NCBI GenBank assembly: GCA_018402665.1
Contig: JAGYIN010000004.1
Span: forward strand, 62,001 to 126,000
From: Schleiferiaceae bacterium
GTDB lineage: Bacteria > Bacteroidota > Bacteroidia > Flavobacteriales > Schleiferiaceae
Length of the DNA stretch: 64,000 bases
Reading direction: 5' to 3'
Positions 37,717-45,809 of this stretch are shown here, in pieces; positions within the stretch are counted from its first letter, which is position 1, and each line of letters starts with the position of its first letter. A model generated the notes under the pieces. That model was not told where the DNA came from and did not search any database. It worked only from the letters and a program-made list of their open reading frames with translations. The translations under genes were made by a program, and so were the position numbers.

Positions 37717-37791
37717 GGTGATTGTAGCTCAGCTGGTTAGAGCGCCGGATTGTGGTTCCGGAGGTCGCGGGTTCGAACCCCGTCTTTCACC
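37717..37791 (+). tRNA. tRNA-His (GTG anticodon)
   Basis: The cloverleaf folds by eye: D arm GCTC...GAGC, anticodon stem CCGGA/TCCGG with loop TTGTGGT (anticodon GTG), five-base variable loop, T arm GCGGG/CCCGT with loop TTCGAAC. G at 37717 can serve as the G-1 of histidine tRNA, opposite C at 37791. The CCA end is not encoded. In the acceptor stem, GTGATTG faces CTTTCAC, which leaves two adjacent U-U oppositions (positions 5-68 and 6-67). Confidence 0.93.
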
Positions 37792-37795
37792 CTTT

Positions 37796-37829
37796 AAAAA
37801 GCCCTGTCTGATGACGGGGCTTTTTTGAT
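37796..37829 (+). terminator. intrinsic terminator after tRNA-His
   Basis: GCCCTGTC (37801-37808) pairs with GACGGGGC (37813-37820), one G-U pair included, followed by six T. Confidence 0.85.
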
Positions 37830-37891
37830 TCCGATAAGCCCGTCACAGTTTAGGAAGCAGTATCTTTAACTTTCAACGTAAGCCTCTTTTA

Positions 37892-39031
37892 ATGAGAACA
37901 TTGGTCCTCGCATTAGTAGTTATGACCTTTCTTCCTGCAAGTGCACAGGAGACAAATTTAAACACGGGACTCCCACTGTATACTTATTTTGACCGATTAC
38001 TCAACGATACCCTGCGCGATTCGGCGCAACCTAAATTGATAAATTACCCAACCATTGCCTATTCACCTGAGACGCGTTGGGAGTTTGGTGTTTCTAGTTT
38101 GTACATCTATTCGGCGCAGAATGACCTGTCGAATCGTCTGAGTGAGCTAAAAGCATTCACCTTCTATACGTTAGAGAATCAATACGGACTATGGCTTGAT
38201 CACGCGGTCTATACCGACGAAAATCTATGGTTCATCTACGGCAAAGTGCGGTACCAGAGTTTTCCGTTGTTTTATTACGGGGTAGGTCCTGATTCGCCGA
38301 AGGAATACACTGCTTTGATAGACGGCAATTATACGTTAGTGAAAGAGCGCTTTTTACGAGCAGTAGTTCCTTCACTGTATGTCGGCCTGGAATTGGACTA
38401 CCAGCGTCTTGGAAATGTATCCTACGCAAATACTGCGGCGAACTTTGAGGCTCCGGAAATAGGTGCGAACGGTTCGACGAATCTAGGATTGGGTTTAGGT
38501 GTACTCTATGATAATATCCACAATGCTATGAACCCACGTGAAGGGGTGTATAGCGAATGGGCGTTTTTGAATTATTCTAATGTCTTTGGCAGCGATTTTA
38601 ATTTTACGTCCTATATCACGGACAATCGCGTGTACAGGCCCATGGGAAAGAACGGTGTGCTCGCAGCGCAGGTGTACGGTCAGTTTACAGCTGGCGAAGC
38701 GCCGTTCAATATGTTGGCGCTGATGGGCGGCGAGAGTTTAATGCGTGGGTACTATTTGGGTAGATACCGCGATCAAAATTTAGTAGCGGCCCAATTGGAA
38801 TATCGAATCTTGCCCTTTTCCTGCTCCAAAAAATGGGGTGCGAGTGCCTTTCTGGCTGCCGGTCAGGTCTATGGAACACAGAATACTTTTGCTTGGGATG
38901 CGATGCTGCCGACCGCGGGTGCCGGTCTTCGCTACCTGATTTTTCCAGAAAAAGATATCTACACGCGTATTGATCTTGCATTTACTCGGGAAGGGAGCGG
39001 CGTTTATTTCTTCATTGGGGAGGCGTTTTAA
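37892..39031 (+). CDS. BamA/TamA-family outer membrane beta-barrel protein (no POTRA)
   Basis: The signal peptide is MRTLVLALVVMTFLPASAQ. The 379-residue protein then goes straight into a barrel with bacterial surface antigen (Omp85) features: PTIAYSPETRWEFGVSSLYIY, NLGLGLGVLYDNIHNAMNPREGVY, and the ALMGGESLMRGYYLGRYRD loop, which matches the (V/I)RG-x-Y lock motif region. It ends in EGSGVYFFIGEAF with a terminal phenylalanine. POTRA domains are absent, so it is not BamA itself. Its role is probably a surface or lipid-handling barrel. It stands alone downstream of tRNA-His. Confidence 0.85.
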   Translation: MRTLVLALVVMTFLPASAQETNLNTGLPLYTYFDRLLNDTLRDSAQPKLINYPTIAYSPETRWEFGVSSLYIYSAQNDLSNRLSELKAFTFYTLENQYGLWLDHAVYTDENLWFIYGKVRYQSFPLFYYGVGPDSPKEYTALIDGNYTLVKERFLRAVVPSLYVGLELDYQRLGNVSYANTAANFEAPEIGANGSTNLGLGLGVLYDNIHNAMNPREGVYSEWAFLNYSNVFGSDFNFTSYITDNRVYRPMGKNGVLAAQVYGQFTAGEAPFNMLALMGGESLMRGYYLGRYRDQNLVAAQLEYRILPFSCSKKWGASAFLAAGQVYGTQNTFAWDAMLPTAGAGLRYLIFPEKDIYTRIDLAFTREGSGVYFFIGEAF

Positions 39032-39097
39032 ATCAGGCGGACACCTTTCTTCGTACTTCGAAAGTCGTTTGAACAAAATCTATTTTCAATACGTTAG

Positions 39098-39192
39098 TTA
39101 GGTTCTTTTTGGAACTTAACAGTCTAAAACCATTGGTTTTACTATAATTTAACTTTGTAGTGTTGGTTCCAAAATGACATTTTATATTTTTG
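39098..39192 (+). promoter_or_regulatory. promoter and candidate operators of the Nudix-type regulator
   Basis: TTG (39163-39165), 19 bases, and TATTTTTG (39185-39192) form a textbook Bacteroidota promoter. A palindrome TTAgGTTC-N6-GAACtTAA spans 39098-39119. A second one, TTGGTTCCAA (39163-39172), covers the -33 element; both share a GGTTC half-site. This is the layout expected for autoregulation by the gene downstream, but is inferred only from pattern. Confidence 0.5.
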
Positions 39193-39210
39193 CATTAAAA
39201 ATAATACAGT

Positions 39211-39882
39211 ATGAAATTTGATGTAGCCTTAGGGACTTCCGTGGTGTTAATGGCGTTCGATGGAGAACAATTGGTTGCTTTGATTGGAGAAAAATCACAA
39301 GAGCCTTACAAAGGTGCTCCGATGTTACCGAGCAATTGGGTATCTGCAGGAGAAAGCGTAGAAGAGGTAGCGAAACGCATGTTGAACCGCATTTTAGGTG
39401 TAGAAAAGGTCTATTTGGAGCAACTCAATGCCTTCGCGAAGGTGTACCGCAACCCAATGGGTAGAGTGGTGAACATCGCCTACTTTGCTTTATTGAATTG
39501 GGACGTGGTCAAAGAAGTGAAAACGCCGGGGTACAGATGGGTTTCTTTAGCGGATCGACCGGAGATGATATTCGATCACAACGAGATCTTAGAAATGGCG
39601 TACGAGCGTCTAAAGCGTCGTGTAAAACACCGTCCTATTGGTTTTGTAATGTTGCCAAAGCAATTCACGTTTAATATGATCCACTCCTTATATGAGCAAT
39701 GTCTCGGTAAAGACCTGGATAAGCGTAATTTCCGCAAGAAGTTTATGCGTAGCGAGCTTTTGATTGATACTGAAGAAACGGTATTTGAGGCACCAGGAAA
39801 TAAGAAGCCGAGCAGATTGTATGAATTCAATCAGCAGAAATACGATAAATTGACCCTGAAGGGTTACGATTTTAAGTTTTAA
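39211..39882 (+). CDS. NrtR/AraR-like transcriptional regulator with degenerate Nudix domain
   Basis: The 223-residue protein has an N-terminal Nudix fold and a C-terminal winged helix (about residues 140-223, FTFNMIHSLYEQCLGKDLDKRNFRKKF). The Nudix-box region reads SAGESVEEVAKRMLNRILGV, where active enzymes have RE-x2-EE-xG; the catalytic glutamates are absent. It should therefore sense a sugar or nucleotide ligand rather than hydrolyse one. Regulators of this build control NAD synthesis (NrtR) or arabinose use (Bacteroides AraR). No such target genes are adjacent; a sodium:solute symporter lies two genes upstream. Confidence 0.85.
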   Translation: MKFDVALGTSVVLMAFDGEQLVALIGEKSQEPYKGAPMLPSNWVSAGESVEEVAKRMLNRILGVEKVYLEQLNAFAKVYRNPMGRVVNIAYFALLNWDVVKEVKTPGYRWVSLADRPEMIFDHNEILEMAYERLKRRVKHRPIGFVMLPKQFTFNMIHSLYEQCLGKDLDKRNFRKKFMRSELLIDTEETVFEAPGNKKPSRLYEFNQQKYDKLTLKGYDFKF

Positions 39883-39883
39883 C

Positions 39884-39912
39884 AAAAAGCCCCGCATTGC
39901 GGGGCTTTTTGT
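39884..39912. terminator. strong bidirectional terminator
   Basis: GCCCCGC (39889-39895) pairs with GCGGGGC (39899-39905) around ATT, flanked by AAAAA and TTTTT. It lies between the convergent regulator and thioredoxin genes. Confidence 0.9.
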
Positions 39913-39916
39913 TGTG

Positions 39917-40423
39917 CTATTGTTTTGCGTATTCCTCCCAAGGGACTGTTCGGTAGATATCATCCCCAAAGAACGTGGCTACCTTTAAAAATGGAGTGGC
40001 CTCTTGATATCCGGGAACAGGACTTAGCATTTCGAATTTAGGATTCATGAAGACTACAGTGGGATAGCTCATCTTCCCATTGAGCAGTGCTGCCGCCAAT
40101 TCATGATACCCTCTGTTTCCTTGTGGAACAAATTCAAAGGTATTGCCCAACATTTCAATGGCTTCTTTTTGCTCTGCATCAAATTTCACATTGTAATAAT
40201 GCGCATTCATGTAGGCTGCTACCTCTGGATTTTGGAAGGTTGCTTTATCCATTCGCTTGCACCATCCGCACCAATCGGTATACACGTCAATGAAGATTTT
40301 CTTTGGTGCTGCTTCGGTCAAAGTCAGGGCATACGCTTCTTCAATGGACATCCATTGAATCTTCTCTTGCGCGTTAATACTAACCGTAAGACTGAGCAGT
40401 AGGAGTAAGGCAAATTTTCTCAT
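39917..40423 (-). CDS. secreted thioredoxin-fold protein (CGWC)
   Basis: A 168-residue exported protein. The signal peptide MRKFALLLLLSLTVSINAQ precedes a thioredoxin-like domain (DsbD C-terminal/Thioredoxin_7 type). The active site DVYTDWCGWCKRMDKATF lies at about residues 46-63, and a cis-proline region follows (KMSYPTVVFMNP). It is probably a periplasmic disulfide reductase or oxidase; partner unknown. It stands alone between two terminators. Confidence 0.88.
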   Translation of the reverse strand: MRKFALLLLLSLTVSINAQEKIQWMSIEEAYALTLTEAAPKKIFIDVYTDWCGWCKRMDKATFQNPEVAAYMNAHYYNVKFDAEQKEAIEMLGNTFEFVPQGNRGYHELAAALLNGKMSYPTVVFMNPKFEMLSPVPGYQEATPFLKVATFFGDDIYRTVPWEEYAKQ

Positions 40424-40434
40424 ACCCCTAAAAT

Positions 40435-40466
40435 AGAAAACCCCGCGCTACGGCGCGGGGTTTTAG
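40435..40466. terminator. strong bidirectional terminator
   Basis: CCCCGCGC (40441-40448) pairs with GCGCGGGG (40453-40460) around TACG, flanked by AAAA and TTTT. It most likely ends the minus-strand oligopeptide transporter transcript. Confidence 0.88.
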
Positions 40467-40486
40467 TTATAAAATTATGCTAAAGC

Positions 40487-41989
40487 TTATACGACGCCGT
40501 GCATCAATTTATTTAACGGTTTACTCAACAACGCAATGAGAATTGCGAATCCAATGAGCACAAAACCCAAGGTAGAGAAGGTGTCTACATACTTGTGTAG
40601 GCCTTCCTCTGCGGAAAGTACGATGGTTTCGCCACCATGACTTTCACCACCCGTCAACGTTGCAATCGCACCCGCTAGATAGTTTGCCATTGCAAAGGAC
40701 AAGAACCATCCGCCCATTGCGGTACCTGCAATATTTTTAGGTGCAAGTTTAGTTACCATAGACAGACCGATAGGACTCAAGAATAATTCACCAGTAGTAT
40801 GGAGCATGTATAGGAATACAAGCGTAATTAAAGGTACCTGGAACGCATCATTCGCAAAATTTATTGCCACTAACGTTACCAAAAAACCAGCACCTAACTG
40901 GAGGATACCGTAGCTAAACTTCATCGGAATGGAAGGGTTTTTACCCATGGCATCCAGCTTAATCCACATCCACGAGAATAGTGAACCAAAGGTGATGATG
41001 AAGAATGGGTTAAAGAATTGCGTCATGGTTGCCGGCATTTCCCAGCTACCTACCATACGGTTGACATTTTCCTTTGCGAAGAGCGTCAATGAAGTTCCTG
41101 CTTGCTCGAAGGCTGCCCAGAAGATGATGTTGATGACCATCATGATAGTCAATGCAATCATACGGTCTCTCCAAACGCCACCTTCTTTAACTCCAGCTGA
41201 TATTAATTGGAATACCACCAATACGAAGATGCCAATCAAAAGATAAATGAGCCAATTGTTTTGAGATATAAGGACGTAACACAAAGGAATCAGTAATAGG
41301 GATAGGATGGTGATGCTTTTCCAGCGTTCCATTCCTAGCCATTTTTCACGTCCAGCTTCTGTAATATTGATATTTGGTACATGCGCATATTTCTTGCGTC
41401 CACTCCAGAAAATGAAAAGACCGGCAAGCATTCCTAATCCAGCCAAACCGAAACCGTACTCGAAACCGTACTGTTTACCGACTACTGCTACCACCGTTGT
41501 TGCTAATAGGGCACCTACGTTAATACCGATGTAGAAAATGGTAAAACCAGAATCGCGACGCGGATCACCATCTGCGTAAAGCTTTCCTACAATGGTTGAG
41601 ATATTGGCCTTGAAGTAACCGTTACCAACGATCAATCCACCCATACCAATAAGCATCAATGAATCGCGCAATGCGCGGTCTAAATCCAATAGGTCGGTAC
41701 TGGCGACAATAAGGAATTCTCCTATAGACATGAGAACGGCACCAAGCATAATGGCGTATTGGTAACCTAAGAATTTATCGGCAAGGCGACCTCCGAGGAT
41801 AGGCGCAGCGTAAACTAGGGCGGTATACGCTCCATAAATCAAGAAGGCTTCAGAATTGCCTTTCATCATTGACTCAATAAGGAAAAGTGCAAGAAGGGCA
41901 CGCATTCCATAATAACAGAAACGTTCCCACATTTCTGATAAGAAAAGCGTCCACAGCGCTGGTGGATGCTTCATAGATTGATCACTCAT
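40487..41989 (-). CDS. peptide MFS transporter (POT/PTR2 family)
   Basis: A 500-residue proton-coupled di/tripeptide importer with 12-14 helices. The proton-coupling motif of helix 1 is intact (SEMWERFCYYGMRALLALF, ExxERFxYYG). The second signature DSGFTIFYIGINVGALLATTV contains FYxxINxG, and helix 10-11 has TTGELFLSPIGLSMVTKLAP. It is adjacent to a DPP-IV peptidase gene on the same strand, which would supply dipeptides to import. Confidence 0.95.
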   Translation of the reverse strand: MSDQSMKHPPALWTLFLSEMWERFCYYGMRALLALFLIESMMKGNSEAFLIYGAYTALVYAAPILGGRLADKFLGYQYAIMLGAVLMSIGEFLIVASTDLLDLDRALRDSLMLIGMGGLIVGNGYFKANISTIVGKLYADGDPRRDSGFTIFYIGINVGALLATTVVAVVGKQYGFEYGFGLAGLGMLAGLFIFWSGRKKYAHVPNINITEAGREKWLGMERWKSITILSLLLIPLCYVLISQNNWLIYLLIGIFVLVVFQLISAGVKEGGVWRDRMIALTIMMVINIIFWAAFEQAGTSLTLFAKENVNRMVGSWEMPATMTQFFNPFFIITFGSLFSWMWIKLDAMGKNPSIPMKFSYGILQLGAGFLVTLVAINFANDAFQVPLITLVFLYMLHTTGELFLSPIGLSMVTKLAPKNIAGTAMGGWFLSFAMANYLAGAIATLTGGESHGGETIVLSAEEGLHKYVDTFSTLGFVLIGFAILIALLSKPLNKLMHGVV

Positions 41990-42055
41990 GTTTCAGGTGT
42001 TTTTAGTGTTCAACAAGTATACATTTTATTTCTAAGAGCGGCTAGGGGCCAATTC

Positions 42056-44212
42056 TTATAAATTCTCGGCAATGAAATTGGTCATCTTGCGGTACAAATG
42101 CATGGTCGTGTTTCCGCCATAGATGCCGTGGTTTTTATCTGGATAAGCGAACCAGTCGAAATCCTTATCTGCTTGAATCAGAGCCTCTACCATGCGCATT
42201 GAATTTTGAACGTGAACGTTATCATCACCCGTTCCATGGATGAGAAGGTATTTTCCTTTCAATCCATCTACATGGGATAGGGGACTATCGGCATCATAGC
42301 CTTCGCCGTTTTCAGATGGAAGACCCATGTATCTCTCTGTATAAATATTGTCGTAAAAACGCCAGTTCGTCACCGGGGCAACGGCTACCGCCATTTTGAA
42401 AACATCCGGGCTTTGGAACAAGAGATTTGATGCCATGTATCCACCGTAACTCCATCCGAACACGCCTATTCGACTTCCATCAATATATGCGCGTTTCGCT
42501 AATTCTAGCGCAGCTTCCGTTTGGTCGCGCGTTTCTAATTTCCCCATTTGACCGTAGGTACTCTTTTTGAATGCTTCGCTGCGCCCGTCGGTACCATGAT
42601 TCTCAACACTTACAACAATCAAATCGAGCTCATTCGCTAACATTTGGAACCACATGCCTCTAAATGCATCGTAGCTGTTCATGACGGTTTGACTTCCGGG
42701 CCCGCCGTAAACAAACATAAATAGGGGGTAGGTCTTGTTTTCATCAAAGTCTACCGGTTTAATCATCCACGCATTGAGTGGGCCTCCTGACGGCGTTTCG
42801 AGCGTAAAAAACTCTTTTTTGCTGTACGTGTACTTTTCCAATGCTTCTTCTGCACGTGTGTTGGTTTTAAGCGTCCTGACAATTCCACCGTCCTGGTTTC
42901 TTAAAGTAACCCTGGTAGGTACGCCTTCTGCGCTGTAACTATTTACAAACAAACTGAAGTCGTTGGTAAAGTTGGCGTTATGCGTTCCTTTTTCCTCCGT
43001 GAGCAGTTTTTTGGAACGCCCGTTGATTCGAATGCTGTAGACATTGCGTTCGGTTGGGCTGCGCTCTGTACTCTGGTAGTAAAGAGTATTTGTAGCATCC
43101 AAACCATATAAGCGTGTCACATTGAAGTCGCCAGTGGTAATCTGACGTTTGATTTTTCCATTTGCGGCTACGTGGTACAGATGGTTCCATCCATCACGAT
43201 CGCTCAACAGAACAAAGGAACCGTCTTCTAAAAAGTACAGCTCATCATTGATCTCGAGGTATTTTTCGTCCGATTCTTGGTAGAGTTCTCGCGTTGCACC
43301 ATCTGATGCCGCTACGGCATATAATTTGAATTCATTTTGTAATCTGTTGAGTGTGCTCACTACCCAAGTATTCTCATCGGACCACTGCGCGCGCGGCAGG
43401 TATTCGTACGAAACATCTTGCAGCACATCTAGTACTTGGCCCGATTTCATATGCCATAAGTGCGCCGTGACCACACTATTATCTTCACCGGCTTTTGGGT
43501 ATTTAAACGTATACGGGTTAGGATACAATTCGTCCCCGTAGACATCCATATTGAAGCTTCTTACATTGCTTTCGTCAAAGCGCAGAAAGGCTATACTTTC
43601 AGAATTAGGCGACCACCAAAAAGCCTTTACAATAGCAAACTCCTCTTCGTACACCCAATCTGTGGCACCATTGATAATATGGTTAAAAGCTCCGTCGCTG
43701 GTGATTCGAATGTGCGCATCCGAATCTATATCGTAGATGTAAAGATTGTTGTCTAAAACATAGGCAACGTAGGCCCCGTTTGGAGAGAAAGTGGCATAGC
43801 GCACCTTTTCTGGTCTTAATTTACGTGCTTCGTGACTTTCGAGATCGACCAGCCAAACTACGCTGCGCGAACTGCGGCGGTAGATGGGGGTGGTTTCAGT
43901 TTCTAAAATGGCCCAGCTTTCGTCTTCGCTCAGTGCATAGGCGTCAAATGCAGGTACTTCCAGCGCTTCACTTTTTAAAGCCGTGACGTCCAGCAAAATC
44001 CCGACCTGTTCACCTGTTATGTAGCTGTATTGTTCAATGGTGCCTTTCCCTTGAGCGGTGTAATGAACACCGTCGTTCATGCTTCGCAAGCCACTGATGC
44101 CTCCGGCATAAAATTCGTAACGCTGCCAAAGCGCACTGAGTGTAATGTTTTCTTGTGCTAAAGCATTGAGGGTTAGAGCAAAGAGCGCTCCCAGTAGAAA
44201 TGTTTTTCTCAT
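42056..44212 (-). CDS. dipeptidyl peptidase IV (S9B family)
   Basis: A 718-residue secreted serine peptidase removing Xaa-Pro dipeptides. The signal peptide is MRKTFLLGALFALTLNALAQ. An eight-bladed propeller contains the substrate glutamates in YEEEFAIVKAFWWSPNS. The alpha/beta hydrolase domain carries the nucleophile GVFGWSYGGYMAS, the acid in LIHGTGDDNVHVQNS, and the histidine in DKNHGIYGG. It precedes the peptide importer on the same strand with a 66-base gap, suggesting a peptide-feeding pair. Confidence 0.95.
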   Translation of the reverse strand: MRKTFLLGALFALTLNALAQENITLSALWQRYEFYAGGISGLRSMNDGVHYTAQGKGTIEQYSYITGEQVGILLDVTALKSEALEVPAFDAYALSEDESWAILETETTPIYRRSSRSVVWLVDLESHEARKLRPEKVRYATFSPNGAYVAYVLDNNLYIYDIDSDAHIRITSDGAFNHIINGATDWVYEEEFAIVKAFWWSPNSESIAFLRFDESNVRSFNMDVYGDELYPNPYTFKYPKAGEDNSVVTAHLWHMKSGQVLDVLQDVSYEYLPRAQWSDENTWVVSTLNRLQNEFKLYAVAASDGATRELYQESDEKYLEINDELYFLEDGSFVLLSDRDGWNHLYHVAANGKIKRQITTGDFNVTRLYGLDATNTLYYQSTERSPTERNVYSIRINGRSKKLLTEEKGTHNANFTNDFSLFVNSYSAEGVPTRVTLRNQDGGIVRTLKTNTRAEEALEKYTYSKKEFFTLETPSGGPLNAWMIKPVDFDENKTYPLFMFVYGGPGSQTVMNSYDAFRGMWFQMLANELDLIVVSVENHGTDGRSEAFKKSTYGQMGKLETRDQTEAALELAKRAYIDGSRIGVFGWSYGGYMASNLLFQSPDVFKMAVAVAPVTNWRFYDNIYTERYMGLPSENGEGYDADSPLSHVDGLKGKYLLIHGTGDDNVHVQNSMRMVEALIQADKDFDWFAYPDKNHGIYGGNTTMHLYRKMTNFIAENL

Positions 44213-44289
44213 GAGGATAGATTCTGAATCCCGCTAAGATAATAGCTCTGTGACTTTTAATTCCTCAAAGAAGGGTGCGGATTAATAAT

Positions 44290-44616
44290 TTATTCGCTTT
44301 CCTCTGCGAGACGCACCGTCAATCCGTCGTATTCCGGCCTCATAAAAATTTGACACCCTAGACGACTGTTATCTTCGACAAAAAAGGCTTGATCCAGCAT
44401 ATCTTCTTCATCGTCAGATGGTGCGTTGAGTTCGTGCCCGCTTTCAATATAACAATGGCAGGATGCACACATGGCCATGCCGCCACAGGTGCCTTTTACA
44501 GGAAGCTCATACGACTTACAAACCTCCATAAGGTTCATGTTCATGTCGGTTGGCGCGATCAGCTCGTGAGGGACACCTTCACGATCCACGACGGTTATTT
44601 TAATATCTGCACTCAT
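44290..44616 (-). CDS. [2Fe-2S] ferredoxin, adrenodoxin type
   Basis: A 108-residue ferredoxin. Cluster ligands are visible in GTCGGMAMCASCHCYIES (C-x5-C-x2-C) with the fourth cysteine in NSRLGCQIFM. It resembles ferredoxins of ISC and adrenodoxin type. It starts three bases downstream of the ferredoxin-NADP reductase gene, which presumably reduces it. Confidence 0.92.
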   Translation of the reverse strand: MSADIKITVVDREGVPHELIAPTDMNMNLMEVCKSYELPVKGTCGGMAMCASCHCYIESGHELNAPSDDEEDMLDQAFFVEDNSRLGCQIFMRPEYDGLTVRLAEESE

Positions 44617-44619
44617 GAT

Positions 44620-45219
44620 TTATTCTAAACTGCCGACGCCACCCATAACAGTAGTGTACTTAAATGATAATTTTTTATCCGGGAAGGCTCTTTTAAACGC
44701 ACTTTGAACCATAATCGTCGCTTCATGAAATCCACAAAGAATCAGTTTGAGTTTGCCTGGATAGGTGTTCACATCGCCAATAGCATAGATGCCTTCTCTG
44801 TTTGTGCGGTAATCGGTTGCGTTGTCTACAACGATCGCGTTTTTCTCGATTTCCAATCCCCAATCCCCAATGGGTCCCAGAGTAGGTGTTAAACCAAAAA
44901 GTGGTAACCAATACTCGCATTCCAGGCTTAGATCCTCGGCACCTTTTACCTTGATCGTTACACGGTCCAATTCACTTTGGCCGTGTACATCGACAACCTC
45001 AGCATTGGTAATGAGTTTCACTTTGCCGTTTTGGGCCAATTCATGCACTTTATCAACGGTGTCTAAATGTCCGCGGAATGAGGTTCTGCGGTGTACTAAA
45101 CTGACTTCGCTCGCTACATCCGCTAAAAAGACCGTCCAGTCCAGCGCACTATCGCCACCGCCGGAAATCACCACGCGCTTACCGCGGTATTTCTCCGGAT
45201 CGCGAACGATGTAATCCAC
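44620..45219 (-). CDS. ferredoxin-NADP reductase (thioredoxin-reductase-like), C-terminal part
   Basis: This intact frame holds the NADPH-binding domain of the Bacteroidota/Chlorobi-type flavoprotein that reduces ferredoxin with NADPH. Motifs: VVISGGGDSALDWTVFLAD (NADP loop), SLVHRRTSFRGHLDTV, and the FAD C-terminal EGIYAIGDVNTYPGKLKLI. The listed start is only a GTG inside KGVDYIV; the same frame continues upstream to about 45377 (SVTIEETDDHCFIVT to PPIEGLTEFEEKG) before a frameshift. The true protein is about 350 residues. It is co-directional with the ferredoxin. Confidence 0.85.
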   Translation of the reverse strand: MDYIVRDPEKYRGKRVVISGGGDSALDWTVFLADVASEVSLVHRRTSFRGHLDTVDKVHELAQNGKVKLITNAEVVDVHGQSELDRVTIKVKGAEDLSLECEYWLPLFGLTPTLGPIGDWGLEIEKNAIVVDNATDYRTNREGIYAIGDVNTYPGKLKLILCGFHEATIMVQSAFKRAFPDKKLSFKYTTVMGGVGSLE

Positions 45220-45640
45220 ACCTTTTTCTTCAAATTCAGTTAAACCTTCTATGGGCGGTTTACGGGGAGTGAAGACTCCCAGTCCACCCGCAATGGCGAC
45301 AGAAGGTGCTTTGTGTTGCGTTCCTTTATTTGTAGTTACAATAAAGCAATGATCGTCAGTTTCTTCAATGGTGACACTTTCCGCCTGGGGTGAATCCGGG
45401 GTTGAAAGGTTTGATTTATTCCCATAAGATTATCCATAACTCACCCGCCATAACTGTCGGATGGCCGGTATATCGTAGATGGGTTTTTTAGGGTAAATCT
45501 CTGCCAATTGTCCCCGGGTTGCGGCGGGGAATCATCAAATGGCATTTCATTTTCTGAAGTCCTGCTTCAAAAAGGCAGTGACAAACCGGTGGGAATGGCC
45601 CTATGATGAAGATGGGTTTCGATCGTAGTTACGCTGTTTT
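45220..45640 (-). pseudogene. ferredoxin-NADP reductase, N-terminal part in shifted frames
   Basis: Frame-hopping upstream recovers the FAD-binding N-terminus: GPIG-like loop with missing bases near 45590-45610, then AGLQKMKCHLIDDSPQPGGQ, LAEIYPKKPIYDIP, GHPTVMAGEL, NLMGINQTFNPGFTPGG, then the intact frame. The order and spacing match the family exactly, but at least five small indels break it. The start codon is unclear. Because this reductase is a central enzyme, a genuine loss would be surprising. Confidence 0.75.
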
Positions 45641-45809
45641 GTGTGCAAAGTTACTAGGTAAGGTGGCTTTGAATACCTCAGCGGTGCAATATTCTTCACC
45701 ACAGTTAGGACCAAGGAAAATCAGTTTGATACGCTCAAGTGAATCAATTTGCTCGTTTTCGAATAAAATTCGACAATGTTTGAGTACTTTTGAAACGCTA
45801 AAATTAAGC

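Noticed and set aside
37892-39031. BamA itself
   Set aside because: No POTRA domains precede the barrel and the protein is less than half of BamA length.
44620-45640. Programmed ribosomal frameshifting in ferredoxin-NADP reductase
   Set aside because: At least five shifts at non-slippery sites are needed, in both directions, so a programmed event is not credible.
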